A DNA stretch of 64,000 bases from Methylococcaceae bacterium TMED69 (GTDB lineage: Bacteria; Pseudomonadota; Gammaproteobacteria; Ga0077536), in contig NHDW01000009.1 of the NCBI GenBank assembly GCA_002170535.1, positions 7,021 to 71,020 on the forward strand, written 5' to 3'. Below the pieces are notes generated by a model. The model saw only the letters and a program-made list of their open reading frames with translations, was not told the origin of the DNA and did no database searches. The translations under genes and the position numbers were made by a program. This document shows, one piece after another, positions 54,292-62,777 of the stretch (the first letter of the stretch is position 1; each line of letters begins with the position of its first letter).

Positions 54292-56469
54292 ATCAAAGAA
54301 GTAGTTTTAGTTGGGAGTGGTCATGCGAACCTAACCGTAATAAACAAAAAAAGCATGGGATTTTTTCAAAACACCAGGATAACACTTGTAAATCCAAATA
54401 TTGAGCAACTCTACTCCGGCATGATCCCGGGACTAATCTCAAAAAAGTATAATTTCGATGAATCTAGCATCGATTTGATAAAGCTTACCCTAAGCGCCAA
54501 CTGCAGATTTTTTAAAGACACTCTCGTGGCGATTGAGCCAGATAAAAAAATTATATTATGCAAGGAACGAGGGCGCATAGAATTCGATATCTTAAGCATA
54601 AGCACTGGTTCTGATACAAAAAAAATTCCTGGTTCAAAAAACTCTAATTTTTTGAATCTAAAACCATTTCATTCTTTTTTTTCCGATTTTGAGGTTTGGA
54701 TCGCTTCCTTAAAATGCAATCGCCAATACATTCGGATAGGCGTAATCGGCGGAGGAATAGCTGCATTGGAAATCATATTGGCAGTAAAAAAACGATTAGA
54801 ATCTCACCTAAAAGATATGGCTTATAATACTAAACTTGATATTTTCTTTCTCACTAAAGAAGAATCCCTATTTCAATCCCTTGACACTATTTTAAGAAAA
54901 CAATGCCTAAGAGTTGTTAAAGAAAACAAAATCACAGTTATTCCAAGCTTTCTTGCATCTAAAATAGTGGGAAATCATGTTTTTACCCCTGAGGGAAATT
55001 CATTTCAACTTGATCTTGGCATTTTGGCAACGGGACCATCTCCACAACCTTGGACAAAAATAAGCGGGCTTCCTTTATGTGAAAATGGTTTTATTAGAGT
55101 AAACAAGGATCTTACTTGCGAACACTTTGAAAATATTTTTGTCACTGGCGACGCCGCATCTTTAATTAAATATCCAAAACTACCAAAATCAGGGTTAATA
55201 GCGGTCCGTCAAGGACAAACGTTAGTCAAGAATATACAAAAAAAAATAGATAAAAAGCGCCTCGTACCCTTCAAGCCCCAAGCTTTAAAGCTCTCGTTAA
55301 TTGGAACCGCTACCGGCGACGCCATAGCCTCATACAACCGGCTAGCGTTGCGAGGGATGGTTTTTTGGCATCTAAAAAGTTTTATCGACCTTAGATTCAT
55401 TAATAAATTTAAATCATTTGCAAAAATGAAAAAAAACGACCTCCCCCTTAATGAGCTTCAAATAGAGCGATGTGGAGGATGTGGCTCCAAAGTTGGCTCG
55501 AATATCCTGAGAGGTGTTTTAGAAGAATTTAAAAAAGATCAGAGTTTTTCTAACATAGATAACATGGATGAAGATGCAGGTTTTTCAATAAGTTATAGCG
55601 ATAAGCTAAATTTACATACAATTGACGGATTTCGGCAACTTATCGACGAACCTTACGATATGGGGGTAATTACTGCACATCATTCAGTCAGCGATATTAC
55701 AGCGATGGGGGGGACACCTAAAACCGCCTTGGCGTTAGTTGGTGTTCCTTTAAATGATGAAAAGTTAATGAAAAATGATTTGCGTCTAGCTCTAAGGGGT
55801 TTGCTCGATGGGCTTAAAACTTATTCAGTAACTGTGATTGGAGGACACACCAATGAAGCCGAATCTATTTCACTCGGATTAGCTATTAATGGGGTTGTAG
55901 GCAAAGATCAGGTAATCAAAAAAAACAACATTCAGCTAGGCGATCGGATTATTTTAACACAGGCCATCGGGGCCGGTGTAATTTTTGCTGGATTGATGGC
56001 TGGACATACAAAAGGCAAATGGCTAAACCAAATAGTAAACGAAATTAAACAAAGGAGAGACGACATTACAGATTTTATTGGTAAATTTGCAAGCAGTTGC
56101 ACGGATGTTACCGGTTTTGGTTTAGTTGGCCATCTTGTTGAAATGACAAAAAATAATGCTTACGGCATTACAATCAATTTAGAAAAAATTCCATTTTTCG
56201 AAGGAGCTAGAGAATTATCATTAAAAAAGGTTCGGAGCAGTTTGTTCCCGCAAAATATCAATGTGCCGTATGAAGTTGATTGCCAGATAAAGGATGATCC
56301 GCGTTTTGATTTGTGTTTCGACCCTCAAACTGCAGGTGGATTTCTACTTTCTGTTGATGCCAACAAAGCTAATCATTGCGTGGATATGCTGCTTGAGCTT
56401 GGTTATAGCCGTTGCTGTGAAATTGGAACAGTGGTCGACGGCCAAAGTGGCGTTAAAATATGTCGATAA
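54292..56469 (+). CDS. selD: Selenide, water dikinase fused to an N-terminal NADH dehydrogenase-like flavoprotein domain; probable ATC start
   Basis: With an ATC start at 54292 the product has 725 residues; the first ATG (54355) would remove KEVVLVGSGHANL, the FAD-binding Rossmann loop. Residues 1-380 form a pyridine-nucleotide-disulfide-oxidoreductase-like domain with VIGGGIAALEI, ILATGPSPQPW and the FAD motif VTGDAASL; this is the domain known to occur N-terminal to SelD. Residues 385-725 are SelD, with catalytic Cys397 and Lys400 in GGCGSK (Cys form, not Sec), DAGFSI, HTIDGF and HSVSDITAMGG, and a late DPQTAGGFL. SelD makes selenophosphate from selenide and ATP; the flavoprotein part may help reduce selenium. 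Multiheme cytochrome genes follow. Confidence 0.9.
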   Translation: MKEVVLVGSGHANLTVINKKSMGFFQNTRITLVNPNIEQLYSGMIPGLISKKYNFDESSIDLIKLTLSANCRFFKDTLVAIEPDKKIILCKERGRIEFDILSISTGSDTKKIPGSKNSNFLNLKPFHSFFSDFEVWIASLKCNRQYIRIGVIGGGIAALEIILAVKKRLESHLKDMAYNTKLDIFFLTKEESLFQSLDTILRKQCLRVVKENKITVIPSFLASKIVGNHVFTPEGNSFQLDLGILATGPSPQPWTKISGLPLCENGFIRVNKDLTCEHFENIFVTGDAASLIKYPKLPKSGLIAVRQGQTLVKNIQKKIDKKRLVPFKPQALKLSLIGTATGDAIASYNRLALRGMVFWHLKSFIDLRFINKFKSFAKMKKNDLPLNELQIERCGGCGSKVGSNILRGVLEEFKKDQSFSNIDNMDEDAGFSISYSDKLNLHTIDGFRQLIDEPYDMGVITAHHSVSDITAMGGTPKTALALVGVPLNDEKLMKNDLRLALRGLLDGLKTYSVTVIGGHTNEAESISLGLAINGVVGKDQVIKKNNIQLGDRIILTQAIGAGVIFAGLMAGHTKGKWLNQIVNEIKQRRDDITDFIGKFASSCTDVTGFGLVGHLVEMTKNNAYGITINLEKIPFFEGARELSLKKVRSSLFPQNINVPYEVDCQIKDDPRFDLCFDPQTAGGFLLSVDANKANHCVDMLLELGYSRCCEIGTVVDGQSGVKICR

Positions 56470-56606
56470 AAATAGGGTTAGATTCTGGTATCAGGAAGTA
56501 CAATTTATGTAAAAACTAATGTATAGTATGCAATAGGGGCTGAAGGAGAGAAAGCACTAAACCCTGCATTTAATCATGAGCAACTTAGAATTAGGGTAGT
56601 AGAAAA

Positions 56607-58400
56607 ATGTCTCACCGAAATTTACTAAAATTATGCGTTTTCGTCACGGCCTTATGGTCATTCCATTCTCACGCCGAAGACCCCCATGCGGCCGTCTTCG
56701 CTGAATCAAATTACCCCAGCGCAATACAATGTGCATCTTGCCACCCGAAAGTCTTTTGGGAGTGGGCCGTTTCAAACCACGCTTACTCTTCTATATCACC
56801 AATGTTTCATAAATTTGAACAAGCCCTTAACAGCCTTGCATCAGGAACTATTGGTTCTTTTTGTGTTAGATGTCATCAACAAGTTGCGACGCAGATGGGT
56901 GAACCTCGCGAAAAAGCGCTTTGGGAGCGGTCAGATATATCTCGCGAGGGGGTGACTTGTATCACTTGCCACCGAATCTCAAATGAGTTCGGAAAAGTAA
57001 ATGGAGAACGACATGTCATGCCTGCACCGATTAATGCTCCAGTTTACGGAGCGGGCACTGGGAATGCTATTGAGCAGGTCTTGACCAATGCTGATAAATA
57101 CGAGGTGAGCGTCCTCACCGACGATACTGCGCCGACTAACGATCAATGGTCAGTAATCCACACAAAACCAATCGAATTTACACAAATATCAAAAAGTGAG
57201 TTTTGTGTTTCCTGCCACCAAGTAGCAGTCCATCCTGGGATCAAACTGGAAGTTGTTTGGGAGCAGTATCGGGCAAGTCCAGCGGCAGATGCCGGAATCA
57301 CCTGTCAAGATTGCCACATGGGAAAAGTTCCAGGCGAACCGGCAGGATACGACACATGGCCAATAGCAATTGTGAACGGACAAACAGTAGGTGACCCAAA
57401 CGCCAAGCATTCCAATCACTTGTTTTATGGTCCTGGGTATCCGATCGCACATCCAGGCCTTTTTCCTTTCAATCCCAAAGCCATTAAATGGTCAATAGAT
57501 GATTGGCTGAAATTCGACTATCGGTCTCCATGGGGAGAACCAAAATGGGAAGAAAAAATAGAGAAAGGGCTGATCAAAGCTGAATTTCCAGAAGAGTGGA
57601 GCAACAGAGAAGATCGCGAAGAAGCTAGATACGTCATTTCACTTAACTATAAGTTGCTAGAAGATAAGAAGAAATCAAGGATCGAGGTGATGGAAAACTC
57701 CATGCACATTGATGGCCCATTTTTTTCAAGCAAAATGGAAACAGGGAAATCACTTAAATTTAGTTATAATATAAAAAACAAGGACAGCGGTCATAACCTG
57801 CCATCGGGCAGTCTTGGTGCGCAACCTGAGCTGTGGTTTAACGTTGCGCTAGTTGACCCTGACGGAGTTACCGTTTGGGAGACCGGTTATGTTGATAAAT
57901 ACGGAGACATGGCCGATATCCATTCACTCGAGGTTGCAGCAGGTACGATTAAATACGATAAACAACTATTCAATTTGCAAACTAAATTCCTTACTACTAA
58001 CGTTAAAGGTACAGATAGAGAAATGTATTTGCCTGTTAATTTTGATGTTGACCAATTGCCCCATATCAGACCTGCTGGATTACCGACTTCAGTAATCAAT
58101 CACCCTCCTCTGATTAGGATGGAAGGAAGAAGCTTACCACCACTTTCTTCAAGAAAGGTAGATTATAAAGTACCTGGCAAATTAATTACGAAACCTGGTA
58201 AATATACATTACAATCTAGGTTTAGAAGTCGTGCTGAACCCATTTACTTTATGAAATTTGTTGGAGCAACAGTTGATATGGAACAGTCCATTAATGAATG
58301 GATGATCGATATCCACCCTTACGCAGCGGAATTCGAAATAAAAAATGGAAAGAAAAATAAAGTAGACAAAAATACGTATCCAGGTTATGTCGCAAAATAA
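56607..58400 (+). CDS. Exported pentaheme c-type cytochrome
   Basis: A 597-residue protein with a signal peptide (1-23, ending SHA-E) and five CXXCH haem sites at 42-46 (CASCH), 86-90 (CVRCH), 118-122 (CITCH), 200-204 (CVSCH) and 233-237 (CQDCH). Further His residues nearby could be distal ligands. The C-terminal half (from about 360) is haem-free, with SGHNLPSG and WFNVALVDPDGVTVWETG, a beta-sandwich-like module common in multihaem cytochromes of the c554/NapC-associated type. It should act in the periplasm or on the cell surface as an electron carrier or reductase. First gene of the cluster; 137 bases separate it from selD. Confidence 0.87.
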   Translation: MSHRNLLKLCVFVTALWSFHSHAEDPHAAVFAESNYPSAIQCASCHPKVFWEWAVSNHAYSSISPMFHKFEQALNSLASGTIGSFCVRCHQQVATQMGEPREKALWERSDISREGVTCITCHRISNEFGKVNGERHVMPAPINAPVYGAGTGNAIEQVLTNADKYEVSVLTDDTAPTNDQWSVIHTKPIEFTQISKSEFCVSCHQVAVHPGIKLEVVWEQYRASPAADAGITCQDCHMGKVPGEPAGYDTWPIAIVNGQTVGDPNAKHSNHLFYGPGYPIAHPGLFPFNPKAIKWSIDDWLKFDYRSPWGEPKWEEKIEKGLIKAEFPEEWSNREDREEARYVISLNYKLLEDKKKSRIEVMENSMHIDGPFFSSKMETGKSLKFSYNIKNKDSGHNLPSGSLGAQPELWFNVALVDPDGVTVWETGYVDKYGDMADIHSLEVAAGTIKYDKQLFNLQTKFLTTNVKGTDREMYLPVNFDVDQLPHIRPAGLPTSVINHPPLIRMEGRSLPPLSSRKVDYKVPGKLITKPGKYTLQSRFRSRAEPIYFMKFVGATVDMEQSINEWMIDIHPYAAEFEIKNGKKNKVDKNTYPGYVAK

Positions 58401-58436
58401 ATAGAATCGGGTCTGGATTGGAGCAACAAACCATTG

Positions 58437-60116
58437 ATGTTAAAGGCAGTAAGATATAATTATAATAGCCTATTTGGCGTCACAGTGGCGCTAGTGGCTC
58501 TTGTCCTTTTATTGTCAATTAACTTTGCTACAGCACAAGTTTTGCGGAAAGGGGTAACTGATACTGAAGCAGATCCAGTAATTCCTGAACCGGCTGAAGG
58601 CAAAGTGCATGGCGAGGATTACCACCATCATCATGAGCCAGTTAAAATGTCGGATGGCGCTAAACCGACAAAATATAATTCCGAAGTCTTCAAGCCAGAC
58701 CCTTCTTATGAAGACAAGCCTTATGATGTTGAAGAACAGCTCAAAATATATGGGGGCAAATATAAAATAGAGGACGGCGCCGCGCATTATTCTCGAGGTG
58801 AAGTACCAAGACCGGTAATAGAATGGGGTTACCCAATGTACCAAGAAGGACCTATTGGAGCTGGCTTCGATGTTTGGGGTAGTAAAAATCTGTTCAGGCC
58901 ACAACTTTTAGTATTCGGTGACTGGAGATTTGGCTTGGTTCATAATGACAATGGAGCACTAGACACCTCTCAAATTGCAACGAGACTTAATCTAAACGTT
59001 GACTTAAGATTAACAGCAACGGAGAGAATACATGTATTTTTAAGGCCGTTTGACAGAGTAGAACAGGGGAAAAGTCTTCGCCACGAATTTGGCGGATCGG
59101 TGCAAAACACGCGAAAAGAGAAAAACGAAACTATTTTAGATGTGACCCCAGAGGCCTTTTTTTTCGAGGGAGAACTGGGGGCGATCGTTTCAGGCCTAAC
59201 AGATACTCACACTAGCTTCGATCTTCCCTTGTCTTTCGGTTTCATGCCTTTATTCTTTCAAAATGGCATTTGGATGGAGGACGCCTTCATGGGCGGAGCT
59301 GTATCGCTCACCGCCCAGAATAGCTCTTTCTTTGATATCACAAACTATGACATAACGCTTTTCGGCGGTTTCGACAGAATTACATCAAAAGCAATTGTCG
59401 AAAACAACGGGAGTTTTGATGATCACAGAGCCAACCTGATAGGTTTAGCCGCTTTTCTTGATATAGATCAAGCATATATCGAAGCCGGTTGGGCCTATAC
59501 GCATGATGGTGGCCCACGGTCAAACGGTGATTTTAGTTATCACAATATGACTTTAGCTATAACAAAACGTTATTTTGGCAAGGTCTCTAATTCCATGCGA
59601 GCTTTTTGGAGCGTTGGTCAAGATCCTGGGAACGGGTTAGGCAAAACAGCAGATGGCTATCTGTTTTTAATTGAGAATTCACTTATAACTTCTAAGCCCT
59701 CAACTTTGGTACCTTACCTCAATCTATTTTACGGGAAAAATAGACCGCAATCTCTCGCACGAGATTTTGGAGCCGGCGGAATTCTAAAGAATACAGGTAT
59801 TAACTTTGAAACAGATGGTATGACAGGATTTCCGAAGCTCGATGACACGGCCCTTGATAGTGCCGGAGGGGCTCTAGGAGTCTCTTATTTGTTTAACTTG
59901 AATCAGCAGCTTGTCGTCGAATTGGCTGGACTGACACCTTTGGGAGATGATGTTATGCGTGGTCGAACCGCGCGTGGGGACCAAATCGCAATAGGAGTGC
60001 GATACCAAAAACCCCTCTCAAAATCTTGGATATTTCGAACGGACGGAATGATAGGTTTTAGAGAGGGTCAAAGCGATATAAATGGAATCCGAGTTGAAAT
60101 GAGAATTAAGTTTTGA
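58437..60116 (+). CDS. Outer-membrane beta-barrel protein with His-rich N-terminal segment
   Basis: A 559-residue protein from ATG 58437 (a TTG at 58434 fits the GGAG at 58420 slightly better). A signal peptide ends near residue 33 (ATA-QVLRKG). The mature N-terminus has EDYHHHHEP near residues 60-68, a possible metal-binding site. From about 150 on, alternating hydrophobic strands such as RFGLVHNDNG, IATRLNLNVDLRL and AFWSVGQDPG run to a C-terminal RVEMRIKF ending in Phe, the BAM recognition signature of outer-membrane barrels. It sits between cytochrome genes, so it may be a pore or sheath for them, as MtrB is for MtrA, but I see no MtrB-specific motif. Confidence 0.78.
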   Translation: MLKAVRYNYNSLFGVTVALVALVLLLSINFATAQVLRKGVTDTEADPVIPEPAEGKVHGEDYHHHHEPVKMSDGAKPTKYNSEVFKPDPSYEDKPYDVEEQLKIYGGKYKIEDGAAHYSRGEVPRPVIEWGYPMYQEGPIGAGFDVWGSKNLFRPQLLVFGDWRFGLVHNDNGALDTSQIATRLNLNVDLRLTATERIHVFLRPFDRVEQGKSLRHEFGGSVQNTRKEKNETILDVTPEAFFFEGELGAIVSGLTDTHTSFDLPLSFGFMPLFFQNGIWMEDAFMGGAVSLTAQNSSFFDITNYDITLFGGFDRITSKAIVENNGSFDDHRANLIGLAAFLDIDQAYIEAGWAYTHDGGPRSNGDFSYHNMTLAITKRYFGKVSNSMRAFWSVGQDPGNGLGKTADGYLFLIENSLITSKPSTLVPYLNLFYGKNRPQSLARDFGAGGILKNTGINFETDGMTGFPKLDDTALDSAGGALGVSYLFNLNQQLVVELAGLTPLGDDVMRGRTARGDQIAIGVRYQKPLSKSWIFRTDGMIGFREGQSDINGIRVEMRIKF

Positions 60117-61429
60117 AGAAAAATATATATTTCCTATTTACTTTTGGCCTTTCTATAATTGTATCGACAAATACGCTAGCTATTTTAAGCGAAAACCATG
60201 TATTACCAATCGAAATGGAAGGACAATTTTTGGGGGTCGAGACTTGCGGAAGTTCGGAGTGCCACGGATCCGCAGAAAGATGGAGAAACGCTACTGTTTT
60301 GATGAAAGAGCGCTTGATCTGGAACTCGAGTCGCCACGCAAGTGCTTATGATTCATTAAAATCCGAATTAGGGAGAAAAATAACTAGAAACCTCGGATTG
60401 CCAAATGGTGAAAATGTAAAACAATGCCTAAGTTGTCACTCGACTTATGTGCCAAATTCTCAAAGAGGGGAGCGCTTTTCATTAACCGATGGAGTCACAT
60501 GTGAGAGTTGTCATGGACCAGGTGGTAATTTTTTGTCTACACATGTCTATCCAAGTAGCACTCACGAAAAAAACTTATCGGCCGGGATGACGCCAACCAG
60601 CGAGCCTGATTATAGAGCGAATCTTTGCTTGTCTTGTCACCAGGCAAACAAAAAAAACCAATTTAAACATGCCTTTTATGGAGCAGGCCATCCAAGACTT
60701 AGGTTTGAGCTGGAGACTTACTCGGAGAACCTTCCCTATCATTACCGGTATGACTCCGACTACGAACGAAGAAAAGGTCTAGTAAACGGAGTACAGTCAT
60801 GGCTCATTGGTCAAGTTCTTTCCACAATCCAAACTCTAGACTATCTCGAAGAAGCCATCACTCAAGCCAAATTCATTCCCGAGCTAGCTAGTTTTGAATG
60901 TTTCAGCTGTCATCAAAATATAAACAAGCCCTACAGCCGGAAAAATAGCTCCTTTGAATTTGGAACACCATCCGTTTATAGCGGAAATTTACTAATGATT
61001 AAGGCCATAGCCTCCACCTTCCCCAATAGCAAGTCAAAAAGATTGAAACAACTGATTGATGAACTTATGCTCCCTGTTTCTCAAAAACAAGAAACTCTAA
61101 CCTTGATAAAAGAAATACGATTTTTAGTGCAGCGATTAAAATTCGAAGCGCCGTATGAAGAATATCGTCATATTGGTCCGAAATTAATAAAAAATATTGT
61201 TAAATACGCTAACCAAGAAACAGAAATTTCTTACGGTAAAGCAGAGATGATCGCGATGAGCCTGAGCTCTCTCATTACCTCCGCCTCAGGACAGGGGTAT
61301 TTAAAGAGCGGTTCTGAAAATGTCTATGAAAAATCGCTGGATTCACTTTATACCGCGGTCTCAAATTCAATGAATTTTAAAGAAAAACGCTTCAAAAATA
61401 CTCTAAAAACACTTCAGGCAAAATTATAA
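60113..61429 (+). CDS. Exported pentaheme c-type cytochrome with a CX4CH first site
   Basis: A 438-residue protein starting at a TTG that overlaps the previous stop (TTGA). A signal peptide covers 1-23. Haem sites are CX4CH at 45-51 (CGSSECH) and CXXCH at 105-109, 130-134, 172-176 and 263-267. AGHPRLRFEL near 191-200 and the helix after it match the next gene, so these are tandem paralogues. The helical C-terminal 150 residues carry no haem. The role is electron transfer in the periplasm; its partner is unknown. Confidence 0.87.
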   Translation: MKKNIYFLFTFGLSIIVSTNTLAILSENHVLPIEMEGQFLGVETCGSSECHGSAERWRNATVLMKERLIWNSSRHASAYDSLKSELGRKITRNLGLPNGENVKQCLSCHSTYVPNSQRGERFSLTDGVTCESCHGPGGNFLSTHVYPSSTHEKNLSAGMTPTSEPDYRANLCLSCHQANKKNQFKHAFYGAGHPRLRFELETYSENLPYHYRYDSDYERRKGLVNGVQSWLIGQVLSTIQTLDYLEEAITQAKFIPELASFECFSCHQNINKPYSRKNSSFEFGTPSVYSGNLLMIKAIASTFPNSKSKRLKQLIDELMLPVSQKQETLTLIKEIRFLVQRLKFEAPYEEYRHIGPKLIKNIVKYANQETEISYGKAEMIAMSLSSLITSASGQGYLKSGSENVYEKSLDSLYTAVSNSMNFKEKRFKNTLKTLQAKL

Positions 61430-62776
61430 ATGACGCTATCTATCAAATATGTAAATACGATACTCAGATTAGTTTGCCTAGTTTTTTTAGTTACACCATC
61501 AATTGCCAAAAGCGCTAGTATTCAAAAACTTCACATTGATAATCCCGATGCGAAATATATCGGGTCAGCCTCATGTTCAAGCTCGAACTGTCATGGCGCT
61601 GGGACTGTGCAAAATGAAACTAACGTCAGGCAAAACGAATTCAATACTTGGTATAATCATGACCCACACGCTAATGCTTATGCTGCTTTAAAATCCGAAC
61701 AAGGAAAACAAATAGCAAGTAATTTAGGCTTAGGAGACTCAACTAAAGCCCAGGTATGCCTTAACTGCCACACAACGAATGTATCTGAGGAACGACAGTC
61801 AAGTCGCTTTAGAGCAAGCGAAGGTGTTTCTTGTGAAGGTTGTCATGGTCCTGGCTCACTATGGTTGTCCAGCCATTCGAATCCTAGTACCGCTCGTTCA
61901 GAGTTAATGGTCCAAGGGCTGTACGACACATGGAATTCAACGAGCAAGGCAGAATTATGTCTATCTTGCCATTTAGGGGACCAGAATCAGAGAATTACCC
62001 ATAAAATAATGGCTGCTGGCCATCCACGTCTTGTGTTCGAACTGGTCACCTTTACTGACGCTCAACCTCGACACTATGATGTTGACGAGGACTACATTAA
62101 TCGGAAAAAACCTTACAGGCAAATTAAAGAGTGGGCAGTGGGGCAAGCGCAATATGGATATCAGTTTCTTGACTTGTTGCAGGGCACTGACAAATCGGAA
62201 AATTCTTTATTTCCTGAGCTATCTATGTATGAATGTCATACATGTCATCATAATCCAAAGAACGTTAGATGGAATAGATTAGATGGAGAAAAAGAGACTC
62301 CGGGGAGAATCAAAATAAATGGTAGTAGTTTATTAGCAACTCAAATAATAGCAAACGTGATCGCTCCAGAATACGGGGATCGCATCGGTCAGTTGAGAGC
62401 GGAGATCCGTAAAAAAACGATGTCTAACGAGGGAAATATTTCTGAAATTGCAAATCAAGGAAAGCAATTATTCAAGACAGTTACAGAAATACTTCGATCT
62501 AGAACTATTACAAACGAAGACGGTATCGCTATACTCGAACAAATAGTTACGGTCGGCAAGAAAGGAACTTTACGAGAACTAAGCTCTGCGGAACAATCGG
62601 TTATGGCAATAGCCCTAATAACCAAAGATCTTCCTTCAAACTCCAATTATTTTCATGCTTCAGGAGACATCTCAAATGTAGTCGAAGGTCTATATAAAGT
62701 TTTATCGGACGAAAATGCGTTCAGTCCTCAACGTCTGAAAAATAACTTAAAAAAACTTAAGGTATTGGAAAATTAA
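61430..62776 (+). CDS. Exported pentaheme c-type cytochrome with a CX4CH first site (paralogue)
   Basis: A 448-residue paralogue of the previous gene, starting directly after its stop. A signal peptide (1-29) is followed by CX4CH at 49-55 (CSSSNCH) and CXXCH at 110-114, 135-139, 177-181 and 269-273. Shared blocks are YAALKSEQGKQIASNLGL, CEGCHGPGSLWLSSH, AGHPRLVFEL and QPRHYD. The spacing of haem sites is conserved between the two, so they probably have the same haem packing. Its stop is one base from the next ATG. Confidence 0.87.
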   Translation: MTLSIKYVNTILRLVCLVFLVTPSIAKSASIQKLHIDNPDAKYIGSASCSSSNCHGAGTVQNETNVRQNEFNTWYNHDPHANAYAALKSEQGKQIASNLGLGDSTKAQVCLNCHTTNVSEERQSSRFRASEGVSCEGCHGPGSLWLSSHSNPSTARSELMVQGLYDTWNSTSKAELCLSCHLGDQNQRITHKIMAAGHPRLVFELVTFTDAQPRHYDVDEDYINRKKPYRQIKEWAVGQAQYGYQFLDLLQGTDKSENSLFPELSMYECHTCHHNPKNVRWNRLDGEKETPGRIKINGSSLLATQIIANVIAPEYGDRIGQLRAEIRKKTMSNEGNISEIANQGKQLFKTVTEILRSRTITNEDGIAILEQIVTVGKKGTLRELSSAEQSVMAIALITKDLPSNSNYFHASGDISNVVEGLYKVLSDENAFSPQRLKNNLKKLKVLEN

Positions 62777-62777
62777 T

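Noticed and set aside
54284-54304. ATG 54284 as start of selD
   Set aside because: It is out of frame with the flavoprotein domain and reaches a stop after six codons.
55471-55491. Selenocysteine codon in the SelD active site
   Set aside because: The active-site codon at 55480 is TGT (Cys); no in-frame TGA is present in the gene.
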